Positions 38,108-46,267 of a stretch of 64,000 nucleotides of DNA are shown piece by piece. This DNA comes from CAYPTB01 sp964413535. GTDB taxonomy: Bacteria > Planctomycetota > UBA1135 > GCA-002686595. A program made the translations under genes and the position numbers. The notes beneath the pieces are model-generated. The model was given only the letters and a program-made list of their open reading frames with translations. It did not search any database and was not told the DNA's origin. The stretch is from positions 1-64,000 of the forward strand of contig CAYPTB010000018.1 of assembly GCA_964413535.1 (NCBI GenBank), in the 5' to 3' direction. Position 1 is the first letter of the stretch; the number at the start of each line of letters is the position of its first letter.

Positions 38108-38431
38108 AGAATTCTCTCCCGATCGGCAACCAGCCGCGCTTCAACTGCAATTGTGAATTGGGGTTATTATGCCGTCGGCAACCTACTTGGAATGAGAACG
38201 CAACTTCTTGTCGAGGGCAGCTGCATAACGGAATTTTATCTCGTCCTCCGGAACTGCTCGAACGACCACTCGAGGGAATCGAGCCACATGGACAGGTTCA
38301 CCCGGCCGTCAGGTCGCAAGCATCGCTTGTCCTGCTCGCGCGAGACGTGCTGTGCGAGTGTCCACATCGTAGGGGCCCCGGCTTTGCGAGCACGAAACGG
38401 CGCTCGAGGTGGAGCTCGATCCCATGCGGAC
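38108..38431. other. Low-GC intergenic DNA, 324 bp
   Basis: This stretch is clearly more A/T-rich than its surroundings, especially 38140-38260 (for example TGTGAATTGGGGTTATTATG). No gene is convincing. It lies directly beside MITE copy 2 and upstream of the NHL gene start, so it may be imported or non-coding spacer. It could also hold the NHL gene's promoter. Confidence 0.55.
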
Positions 38432-38598
38432 CTAGCAGCCCGTTGAAGAAGTCATCCGGCGCCATGAACCCTTCCTCCACTCCAGTGCGGCACCCGAGAG
38501 CCTCGGAGAATTCATCAATTCGCCTGCGTTCCCGGGCACCACACCGAAGCGGATGCAGGGCACCTGGCATCCGGAGCACTTCTTCAACAGGCTGCTAG
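38432..38598. mobile_element. MITE-like element, copy 2 (167 bp)
   Basis: Same length, orientation and ends as the copy at 36318-36484, with a single change in the right inverted repeat (CAACAGG for CAACGGG). The two copies bracket about 2.1 kb that contains a truncated gene, the chimeric NHL gene and low-GC DNA. Confidence 0.8.
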
Positions 38599-38715
38599 GG
38601 CGCTCGCCCGCGCCGAACTTCCGCCGGGGACCGTCGCATGCCCTCGCCTGTGGGGCGGCGACCCCATGGCTTCTCGGGTATCGTGTTCCTGTTCGCGGCC
38701 CGTCGCGCGTTCCCC

Positions 38716-41700
38716 ATGGTCGTACTCCTCGATAGCCGTCTCCTCGGCTCCGCAGCTCTCGCGTCCTCCGCGCTCCTCGCGCTCTCGACCTTCTCCATAG
38801 GTAAGGGAATGGTCGCACAGGGGCCGGACGACGACCTGGCCGAGCGCGCCGTCGCCATCCTCGAGGCGCGCTGTTTCGACTGCCACGGACCGGAGATCAA
38901 GAAGCCGAAGGGGAAGCTGCGGCTCGACACGCGCGAGAGCGTGTTGAAGGGCGGCATGTCCGGGCTGCCCGCGCTCGTGCCGGGCGAGCCCGAGACGAGC
39001 TTGCTCGTCGCGGCGATCCGGCGCGAGGAGGAGGACTTCTCCATGCCGCCCGACGCGGGCCTGCCGGATGAAGAGCGCCTGCTCCTCGAGCGCTGGGTCG
39101 CGGCCGGCGCGCCCTGGCCCGAAGAGAGCGACGCGGGCGACGCGGACGCGCGCTCGCCCGCGGCCCCGGCGGGCACAGCTCCTGCGACCCCGGAGACCTC
39201 GGAGAGCGGGCGCTTCTTCGACGCGACGATCCGCCCCCTGCTCGCCGCGAATTGCTTCGAGTGTCACGGGCCGGGGCTCGCCGAGGTCGAGAGTGGGCTG
39301 CGCATGGACGGGCTCCCAAGTCTCTTGCGCGGAGGTCTGCGCGGTCCGGCCGTCGTGCCGGGCGATCGCGAGAGCTTGTTGCTGCGCGCCGTACGCCACG
39401 AGGGGAAGGTGGCGATGCCCCCGACGGGGAAGCTCGGCCTGGACGAGATCGCAGCGTTCGAGCGCTGGATCGCAGAAGGAGCGACCTGGCCCGGCGGCGC
39501 CGAGGGCGCGGCGGAGGAGTACGAGAACCCGTACGACTTCGAGGCCGCTCGTCGCGCGTGGCCGTTCGCGCCCGTGGAGCGTCCGCCGGTGCCGAACGTG
39601 CCCTCGGAACCGAACGCGCAGGGAGCGCGCGCCGCGAATCCGATCGACGCGTTCGTCTTCGCGCGGCTCGCGGCGGAAGGCCTCGAGCCCGGACCCCAGG
39701 CCGACGAAGCCGAGCTCGTGCGGCGCGCCTACTTCGACCTGCTCGGACTGCCGCCGGCGTTCGAAGCGATCGAGGCCTATCGCAAGTCGACGGATCCCGC
39801 GAAGTGGGAGCGCTTCGTCGACGAGCTCCTCGCGCGGCCGCAGTACGGCGAGCGCGCCGGCCGCGCGTGGCTCGACGTCGTGCGCTTCGCGCAGACGAAT
39901 GGGTACGAGTGCGACGGCGAGAAACCCTACGCCTGGCGCTTCCGCGACTGGGTGGTGAACGCGTTCAACCAGGACCTCCCCTACGACCAGTTCGTGCGCG
40001 AGCAGCTCGCGAGCGACGAGCTCGAGGACGCGAGCGCCGACGCGATCGTGGCCACGGGCTTCTACCACCTCGGTCCTTGGGACGACGAGCCCGACGAGCT
40101 GCTGCAAGCCGAGTTCGACGCGTACGACGACATGGTGCGCACGATCGGCGAAGGCTTCCTCGGCCTGAGCGTCGGCTGCGCGCGCTGCCACGACCACAAG
40201 TTCGATCCGATCCGCCAGGCCGACTACTTCGGGCTGCTCGGGTTCGTTCGCAACGTCCGGCCCTACACCAAGCCGATCTTCTCGACGAGCTCGCCCACCT
40301 TCATCTCGCTCGACGGCGCGGCGGAGCTCGACGCCGATTGGGAGAAGCGGCGACTCCGCCACGTCGCCGACCTCGAGAGCGGGCTCGCGCGCATGCTCTC
40401 GGGGCTCCTCGCGGAGAGCGGCGGGTCGCCCGGCGACATCGGCGACGCCCCGCGGACGGCGCACGCGGAGAGCTCGAGGGAGCGGTTGAATCGGCTCCTG
40501 AAGCTGCTGACGAAGGCCGGCGAGAAGCTGCCGAAGGACGTCCTGCTCGAGGTGCGCGCGACGTGGGAGAAGATCCAGCTCGCCGCTACGTCCTTCGAGG
40601 GCGACGTGCCGTGGGCGCTCGTCGCGCGCGAGGCGAGCGGGGCGCCCGCGCCCACGCACCTGCTCGCGCGCGGTCGCGCGGACTCGCCGCGCGAGGAGAT
40701 AGAGCCGCACTTCCTCCCCGTGCTGTGCGCCGACGACGCGCAGAGCCTCCCGGCGCTGCCCGCGCCGAGCACGAGCGCGGCGAGCAGCGGACGGCGGCGC
40801 GCACTGGCCGACTGGATCGCGAGCCCCGACAACCCGCTCACGGCGCGCGTGATGGCGAACCGCATCTGGCAGAGCCACTTCGGCCGCGGGATCGTGCCGA
40901 CGCCGAACGACTTCGGCGCGAGCGGCTTGCCGCCGACGCATCCCGAGCTGCTCGACTGGCTCGCCGCGGAGTTCGTCGAGCGCGGGTGGAGCGTCAAGGC
41001 GATGCACCGGCTCGTGATGACGTCGGCCGTCTATCGACTCTCGTCGCGCGCGGACGTGCCGGCGGCGCTCGCGCGCGATCCGTCGAACGCGCTCCTGTGG
41101 CGGCAGAACCCGCGGCGGCTCGAGGCCGAGGCCGTGCGCGATGCTCTGCTCGCCGCGAGCGGCGAGCTCTCGCTCGAATCGGGCGGGCGCGGCTTCTTCC
41201 CCGAGATCCCGCCGGCGGTCCTGGCCGGGGCGTCGCGTTCGGGCGGCGGTTGGGAGTGGTCGGACGAGGCTCTTACGCACCGGCGCTCGGTGTACGCATT
41301 CGTGAAGCGCGGGATGCTCGACCCGCTGCTCGAGGCGTTCGACTTCGCCTGCCCGGACCTGCCCACGGGTTCACGCACGTCGACGACCGTGGTGGGACAA
41401 GCTCTCAGTCTTTTGAACGGCGCCTTCGCGAACGCGCGCGCCCTGGCGCTGGCGCAGAGCATTCGCGCAGAGGGAACGACGAAGCACACTGACGCCGCGC
41501 GCTCCGTCTGGCGGCGCGCGCTGTCGCGCGAGCCGAGCGCGGAAGAGCTCGAGCTCGCCGTGGCTTTCCTCGCCCGCGAGCAAAGCGCTTTCGCGCAGCA
41601 GACACCCGTGCTGCGTTTCGCGCCGCGCGTTCCGGCGCGGCTCGACGCCGAATACCTCGCGAAACTCCCCGACGAGGCGCTGCTCTTCGGGCCGAAGGAA

Positions 41701-42294
41701 AGCTGGAGCCGCCAGACGGGCATCTGGGGCGGCCGCTACAACGCCACGCTCGCAGCGGACGACGCGCAGGGCCCTTCGACGCTCTTCGAGGGGCACGTGT
41801 TCGCCGACGGCCGCCTGCGCGCGCGCGTGGAGCTCGCAGACGATGCGCGCCACGCTGCGCTGCTCCTGCGCGCCGTCGAAGATGCCGAGGGTGCCGTCGC
41901 GCTCGGGCTCGAGGTGCGGCTCGACCGCGAGCGCGGAGAGATTCGCTTGTCGGAGCACGTCGGACCCGGGGAGACGCGCGCGCTCGCGGTCGCGCCCTTC
42001 GCGTTCGAGGACGCCCGCTCGCTCGATCTCGAGGTCGAGCTCTCGGGCTCCCGCGCGAGCGTGCGGATCGACGGCGAGCTCGTGCTCGAGAGCGACGCGC
42101 TCGCGTGGCGTGAGCAGGGGTCCCTCGGCGTGCGCTCCGCGGGCGGCTCGCTGGTACTCTCGGACGTGGCGCTCGACTTCGGCGGCGAGGCGCTCGCCGT
42201 GCTTCCCCTCGACGCGCCCGCGCCGGAGGAGTGCGCGCTGCAAGCGCTGTGTCTGTCGGTCTTCAACCTCAACGAATTCCTGTACGTCGACTAG
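38716..42294 (+). CDS. Planctomycete PSCyt1-PSCyt2-PSD1 protein (DUF1549/DUF1553)
   Basis: About 1192 residues. After a signal sequence come two cytochrome c-like domains with haem motifs CFDCH (Cys53/Cys56) and CFECH (Cys180/Cys183). PSCyt2/DUF1549 (PIDAFVFARLAAEGLEP) and PSD1/DUF1553 (ADWIASPDNPLTARVMANRI) follow. The very end, LCLSVFNLNEFLYVD, is the usual PSD1 terminus. Between PSD1 and that terminus lies a roughly 170-residue beta-rich LamG/3-keto-disaccharide-hydrolase-like domain (SWSRQTGIWGGRYNATL onward), an insertion I would not expect. The proteins are exported and pair with DUF1501 proteins, as here. Start chosen at MVVLLDSRLL. Confidence 0.92.
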   Translation: MVVLLDSRLLGSAALASSALLALSTFSIGKGMVAQGPDDDLAERAVAILEARCFDCHGPEIKKPKGKLRLDTRESVLKGGMSGLPALVPGEPETSLLVAAIRREEEDFSMPPDAGLPDEERLLLERWVAAGAPWPEESDAGDADARSPAAPAGTAPATPETSESGRFFDATIRPLLAANCFECHGPGLAEVESGLRMDGLPSLLRGGLRGPAVVPGDRESLLLRAVRHEGKVAMPPTGKLGLDEIAAFERWIAEGATWPGGAEGAAEEYENPYDFEAARRAWPFAPVERPPVPNVPSEPNAQGARAANPIDAFVFARLAAEGLEPGPQADEAELVRRAYFDLLGLPPAFEAIEAYRKSTDPAKWERFVDELLARPQYGERAGRAWLDVVRFAQTNGYECDGEKPYAWRFRDWVVNAFNQDLPYDQFVREQLASDELEDASADAIVATGFYHLGPWDDEPDELLQAEFDAYDDMVRTIGEGFLGLSVGCARCHDHKFDPIRQADYFGLLGFVRNVRPYTKPIFSTSSPTFISLDGAAELDADWEKRRLRHVADLESGLARMLSGLLAESGGSPGDIGDAPRTAHAESSRERLNRLLKLLTKAGEKLPKDVLLEVRATWEKIQLAATSFEGDVPWALVAREASGAPAPTHLLARGRADSPREEIEPHFLPVLCADDAQSLPALPAPSTSAASSGRRRALADWIASPDNPLTARVMANRIWQSHFGRGIVPTPNDFGASGLPPTHPELLDWLAAEFVERGWSVKAMHRLVMTSAVYRLSSRADVPAALARDPSNALLWRQNPRRLEAEAVRDALLAASGELSLESGGRGFFPEIPPAVLAGASRSGGGWEWSDEALTHRRSVYAFVKRGMLDPLLEAFDFACPDLPTGSRTSTTVVGQALSLLNGAFANARALALAQSIRAEGTTKHTDAARSVWRRALSREPSAEELELAVAFLAREQSAFAQQTPVLRFAPRVPARLDAEYLAKLPDEALLFGPKESWSRQTGIWGGRYNATLAADDAQGPSTLFEGHVFADGRLRARVELADDARHAALLLRAVEDAEGAVALGLEVRLDRERGEIRLSEHVGPGETRALAVAPFAFEDARSLDLEVELSGSRASVRIDGELVLESDALAWREQGSLGVRSAGGSLVLSDVALDFGGEALAVLPLDAPAPEECALQALCLSVFNLNEFLYVD

Positions 42295-42310
42295 GACTGG
42301 TCTAGGAACC

Positions 42311-43825
42311 GTGCGCAATCCCGAGCAACCACCGTTACGAGCGAGCTTCGACCGACGCGAGCTCCTGGGTCGAGCCGCCGGCGGCGTCGCCGGAGCCGCG
42401 CTGCTCGCGCTGCTCTCGCGCGCGGCGTTCGCCCTCGCTCCGGCCGCGCGCCGCGAGGATGCGGCGTCCGATCCGCTCGCTCCGCGACGGCCGCACTTCG
42501 AAGCGCGCGCCAAGCACGTGATCTTCCTGTTCATGACCGGCGGTCCGGCGCAGATGGACCTGTTCGACTACAAGCCAGTGCTCAACGCGCGCGACGGCAA
42601 GACGGCCGATTTCGAGCGCCGGCGCGGCGACACGCGCGCACTGACGATCCTCGGGAGCAAGCGCCGCTTCGCGCAGCACGGCCAGACGGGCCAGTGGTGC
42701 TCGGACGCCTTCCGCCACCTGCCGGCGCACATGGACAAGCTCGCGGTGGTGAAGAGCCTCTACACCGACTCGTTCGCGCACGGCTCGGCTCTGCTGCAGA
42801 TGAACAGCGGCCAGACCTTCCAGGGACACCCGAGCATGGGCGCCTGGATCACCTATGGCCTCGGGAGCGAGAACGGCGACCTGCCCGGCTTCGTCGTCAT
42901 GCACGACCCGCGCGGCGGTCCGATCTCGGGGCCCGGCAACTGGGCGAGCGGCTACATGCCCGCGGCCTACCAGGGAACGCTGCTGCGCTCGAGCGGCGAC
43001 CCGCTGCTCGACCTCTCCCCTTCGCCCGCGGCGGTGCGCGCCGGGATGACGCGCGCGATGGAGAAGGAGCAGATCGAGCTGATCGCGGAGCTCGACCGCC
43101 TGCACGAAGCTCGCCGACCGAACGCCTCCGAGCTCGCCGCGCGCGCGCGCACCTACGGGCTCGCCGACCGCATGCGCGAGAGCGCGCCGGCAGCGCTCGA
43201 CGTGATGCGCGAGGACCGCGCGACGCTCGAGCTGTACGGCATGTTCGATCCGAAGCCCGATCACGCGCTCTCGGTGGGCCCGGCGCCTTTCGCGCGCCAG
43301 TGCATCATGGCGCGGCGCCTCGTCGAGCGCGGCGTGCGCTTCGTGCAGATCTACCACGGGGGCGGACACCAGCAGCAGACCTGGGACGCGCACCACGGAG
43401 TGGAGGAGAACCTCGCCATCCACTGCCCCGAGGTCGACCGGCCGATCGCGGGGCTCTTGACCGACCTCGAGCGCACCGGGCTGCTCGACGAGACTCTGGT
43501 CGTGTGGGGCGGCGAGTTCGGGCGGCAGCCGGTCGTGCAGGTAGCGGGCAACGGCCAGGTCGCGAGCTCCAACGGCCGCGATCACAACCCCAAGGCCTTC
43601 ACCATGTGGTTCGCGGGCGCGGGCATCCGTCCGGGCAGCTACGGCGAGACCGACGAGCTCGGCGGCGAAGCCGTCCAGGATCGACACCACGTGCGCGACC
43701 TGCACGCGACGCTCCTCTTCCTGCTCGGCCTCGACCACGAGGCACTCACCTATTACTACGGTGGTCTCGATCGCAAGCTCGTCGGCGTCATCGAGCCGCG
43801 CTTGATCAAGGGCATCCTCGCGTGA
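42311..43825 (+). CDS. DUF1501 protein (exported, sulfatase-like fold)
   Basis: 504 residues from a GTG 16 bp after the PSD1 gene. The N-terminus FDRRELLGRAAGGVAGAALL is a Tat-like signal (RR followed by a hydrophobic stretch). The family motifs KHVIFLFMTGGPAQMDLFDY, SLYTDSFAHGS and TLVVWGGEFGRQPVVQ are present, with HHVRDLHATLLFLLGLDH near the end. DUF1501 proteins have an alkaline-phosphatase/sulfatase-like fold, and the conserved Asp/His residues are present. It is cotranscribed with the PSD1 gene, the canonical planctomycete pair. The true substrate is unknown. Confidence 0.93.
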   Translation: MRNPEQPPLRASFDRRELLGRAAGGVAGAALLALLSRAAFALAPAARREDAASDPLAPRRPHFEARAKHVIFLFMTGGPAQMDLFDYKPVLNARDGKTADFERRRGDTRALTILGSKRRFAQHGQTGQWCSDAFRHLPAHMDKLAVVKSLYTDSFAHGSALLQMNSGQTFQGHPSMGAWITYGLGSENGDLPGFVVMHDPRGGPISGPGNWASGYMPAAYQGTLLRSSGDPLLDLSPSPAAVRAGMTRAMEKEQIELIAELDRLHEARRPNASELAARARTYGLADRMRESAPAALDVMREDRATLELYGMFDPKPDHALSVGPAPFARQCIMARRLVERGVRFVQIYHGGGHQQQTWDAHHGVEENLAIHCPEVDRPIAGLLTDLERTGLLDETLVVWGGEFGRQPVVQVAGNGQVASSNGRDHNPKAFTMWFAGAGIRPGSYGETDELGGEAVQDRHHVRDLHATLLFLLGLDHEALTYYYGGLDRKLVGVIEPRLIKGILA

Positions 43826-44015
43826 ACGGCGACGCTCCGACCGCATACGGCTCCCATGCGTTCGACGCGTAGCGCGAACCCATCATCGCGAGGATCGCCG
43901 AGCCGGTCGACCGTTGCTACTTCGCGGCGAACTCGGACCTCGGACTCGAGGAATCCGCAAGACGAGCAGCGGTACGAACGACTTCTTCGGCGCGCCTTCA
44001 ACCCACTGGTTGATG

Positions 44016-44097
44016 AGGAATCCTCCTCGAACGCCCGTCGGGCAGCGGCAAGCCCACACTCGCCTCGCTGCTCACCGGACTGCGGACGCCCGAAGGA
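44016..44097 (+). pseudogene. Scar of the exporter ABC gene (Walker A region)
   Basis: About 80 bp match the segment at 33265-33345 of the second ABC gene, with roughly eight differences including one small insertion. The matching part covers the Walker A and following helix (GTCGGGCAGCGGCAAG ... GGACTGCGGACGCCCGAAGG). Nothing else of that gene is visible here. It is a relic of a duplicated or related ABC gene. Confidence 0.7.
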
Positions 44098-44105
44098 AAG
44101 ACGTA

Positions 44106-44134
44106 TTGACATTGATCGGGAGCGTGCTCGATCT
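44106..44134 (+). promoter_or_regulatory. Candidate sigma-70 promoter before the GH15 gene
   Basis: TTGACA at 44106-44111 is a perfect -35 hexamer, with CGATCT 17 bp later as a weak -10. It lies about 40 bp before the GH15 start, in the lower-GC segment. The poor -10 keeps confidence low. Confidence 0.35.
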
Positions 44135-44171
44135 GGTTTCGTTCATGGCAGAGTACACGGACAACTGAACG

Positions 44172-45974
44172 ATGAGTTACCAACCGATCGAAAACTACGG
44201 CATCATCGGCGACCTGCACACGGCGGCCTTGGTCGGCCGCAACGGCTCCATCGACTTCATGGCTTTTCCTCATTTCGATTCGCCCACCATTTTCGCCGCG
44301 CTCCTGGATGACGCCAAAGGAGGCCGGTTTCAACTCGCGCCAATGATGGGCGCAGTGACCAACAAGCAGCTTTACTTGTCCGACTCGAATGTGCTGTTGA
44401 CGCGGTTTCTGGGCAAAGACGGTGTCGCCGAAGTGTCAGACTTCATGCCCATCAAAGAAATGGGACACGCGCACGCCTTGGTGCGCCGGGCCAAAGCGGT
44501 CAAAGGAGAAGTGCGCTTCCGCATGGTACTGGCTCCGCGATTCGACTACGCGCGCGCCACCCATCGCGTGGAAACACAGAAGGGAGCAATCTTGTTTCTC
44601 TCGGATGGACCGGATCGAACGGCTCTGCGTCTCCGGACGAGCGTGCCCGTGAAAATCGTCAATGGCGATGCCGTCGCTGAATTCAAACTTCGGCACGGCG
44701 AAACGAAGGCCTTCGTCTTGGAACAAGCTGTGGAGGGACGTCAATCTCCGTCAACGTCTCCCCATTACGTAGCGGATGCATTCAAGCAAACGTTGAACTT
44801 CTGGCGCGGGTGGATTGGCCGCTCTCGTTACCGAGGACGATGGCGCGAAATCGTGGATCGGTCCGCTCTCACGTTGAAATTACTCACGTCGGCGCCGCAC
44901 GGCTCCATCGTTGCCGCCCCAACGTTCGGCCTGCCCGAAGAGCTGGGCGGCGTACGTAATTGGGATTACCGTTACACCTGGATTCGCGACGCTTCGTTTA
45001 CCATCTACGCTTTGATGCGATTGGGCTACACCGATGAAGCGGGCGCGTTCATGCGCTGGATCGAAGCGCGGTGCAGCGAACTGAATCCGGACGGTTCTCT
45101 CCAACTGATGTACGGCATCGATGGCCGCCACAATCTTCCCGAACAGGAATTGTCGCATCTGGAAGGCTACATGAAGTCCTCTCCCGTGCGTATCGGCAAC
45201 GGTGCCGCCGGTCAGTTGCAGCTCGACATCTATGGCGAATTGATGGACTCGGTTTATCTGCACAATAAATATGGCGAGCCGATCTCTTACGACTTTTGGG
45301 GGAACCTCGTCCGGCTGATCAACTGGGTCGCGCAACACTGGCAGCAACCGGACGAAGGCATTTGGGAAGTGCGCGGAGGACGACAGGAGTTTCTCTACTC
45401 GCGCGTGATGTGCTGGGTGGCGCTGGACCGAGGGATTCGCTTGGCTCAGAAGCGTTCCTTTCCCGCTCCGCTGGATCTGTGGCATCGCGTGCGCGATCGA
45501 ATCTATAACGACATCTACAAGAATTTTTGGGATCACGACCTGGAAGCGTTTGTGCAGCACAAGGGGTCCAAGCACTTGGACGCCTCGTGCTTGCTCATGC
45601 CGCTGGTCAGATTCATCAGCCCGAGGGACCCACGCTGGATCAAAACGCTGGAAGCGATCGGACGGACACTCGTCGAGGATTCGCTCGTGTATCGTTACAA
45701 TCCGGAACACGGCGCGTCGGACGGACTCGCTGGCGGAGAAGGAACCTTTTCCATGTGCTCGTTTTGGTACGTCGAGTGCCTCGCCCGGTCTGGCGATCTG
45801 GAAAAGGCGCGGTTCTATTTCGAGAAAGCGCTCGGCTACGCCAATCACCTTGGATTGTTCGCGGAAGAAATCGGCCCGCTGGGAACGCAACTGGGGAACT
45901 TTCCCCAAGCCTTCACGCACTTGGCGCTCATCAGCGCCGCGTACGATCTCGAACGCCGACTGGATCGGCGGTAA
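44172..45974 (+). CDS. Glycoside hydrolase family 15 protein (glucoamylase/trehalase-like)
   Basis: 600 residues, the normal length for bacterial cytoplasmic GH15 enzymes. The N-terminal beta-domain starts YQPIENYGIIGDLHTAALV. The (alpha/alpha)6 barrel has the substrate-site motif GVRNWDYRYTWIRDASFTIY, GQLQLDIYGELMDSVYL and the C-terminal GLFAEEIGP region, where the catalytic base Glu lies in this family. Members hydrolyse alpha-1,4-glucans, trehalose or related glucosides. The gene is markedly lower in GC and uses A/T-ending codons (AAA, TTT, GAA) far more than its neighbours, a sign of recent transfer. It stands alone, flanked by an ABC-gene scar and a broken regulator fragment. Confidence 0.93.
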   Translation: MSYQPIENYGIIGDLHTAALVGRNGSIDFMAFPHFDSPTIFAALLDDAKGGRFQLAPMMGAVTNKQLYLSDSNVLLTRFLGKDGVAEVSDFMPIKEMGHAHALVRRAKAVKGEVRFRMVLAPRFDYARATHRVETQKGAILFLSDGPDRTALRLRTSVPVKIVNGDAVAEFKLRHGETKAFVLEQAVEGRQSPSTSPHYVADAFKQTLNFWRGWIGRSRYRGRWREIVDRSALTLKLLTSAPHGSIVAAPTFGLPEELGGVRNWDYRYTWIRDASFTIYALMRLGYTDEAGAFMRWIEARCSELNPDGSLQLMYGIDGRHNLPEQELSHLEGYMKSSPVRIGNGAAGQLQLDIYGELMDSVYLHNKYGEPISYDFWGNLVRLINWVAQHWQQPDEGIWEVRGGRQEFLYSRVMCWVALDRGIRLAQKRSFPAPLDLWHRVRDRIYNDIYKNFWDHDLEAFVQHKGSKHLDASCLLMPLVRFISPRDPRWIKTLEAIGRTLVEDSLVYRYNPEHGASDGLAGGEGTFSMCSFWYVECLARSGDLEKARFYFEKALGYANHLGLFAEEIGPLGTQLGNFPQAFTHLALISAAYDLERRLDRR

Positions 45975-46190
45975 AGGTGGACGACCCAAGAAATCGCCGC
46001 GCAATTTGAACCTGAATCCCAAGACGGTGGACGTGCATCGCGGTCGCATCGAAGAGAAGCTCGGGCTCGACTCCGCGCGGTCGGCGCGATCTGTGCGAGC
46101 GGTCGATCCGGGGGGGCGGCGACCGCTTCCCGACCGGCCCGGCGTTCCCGAAGCCTCCTCCCCGGGCTTGGTTGTACTAGGCTGAGGGAC
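45975..46190 (+). pseudogene. Frameshifted LuxR/NarL-type HTH fragment
   Basis: Directly after the GH15 stop, one frame reads TTQEIAAQF and another continues LNLNPKTVDVHRGRIEEKLG LDS. Together these make the helix-turn-helix of a LuxR/FixJ-type regulator (normally EIAAxLxLSxKTVDxHRxxIMxKLGL). A frameshift separates the halves, and no receiver domain or start is left. It is a relic, probably imported or rearranged together with the low-GC GH15 gene. Confidence 0.65.
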
Positions 46191-46267
46191 AGGCTCCGTT
46201 CGCCTCCCGGCCGACTCCGTCGCTCGTCCTCCTTCGATCCTTCCCCCACCCTCCGACCACGACCCCC

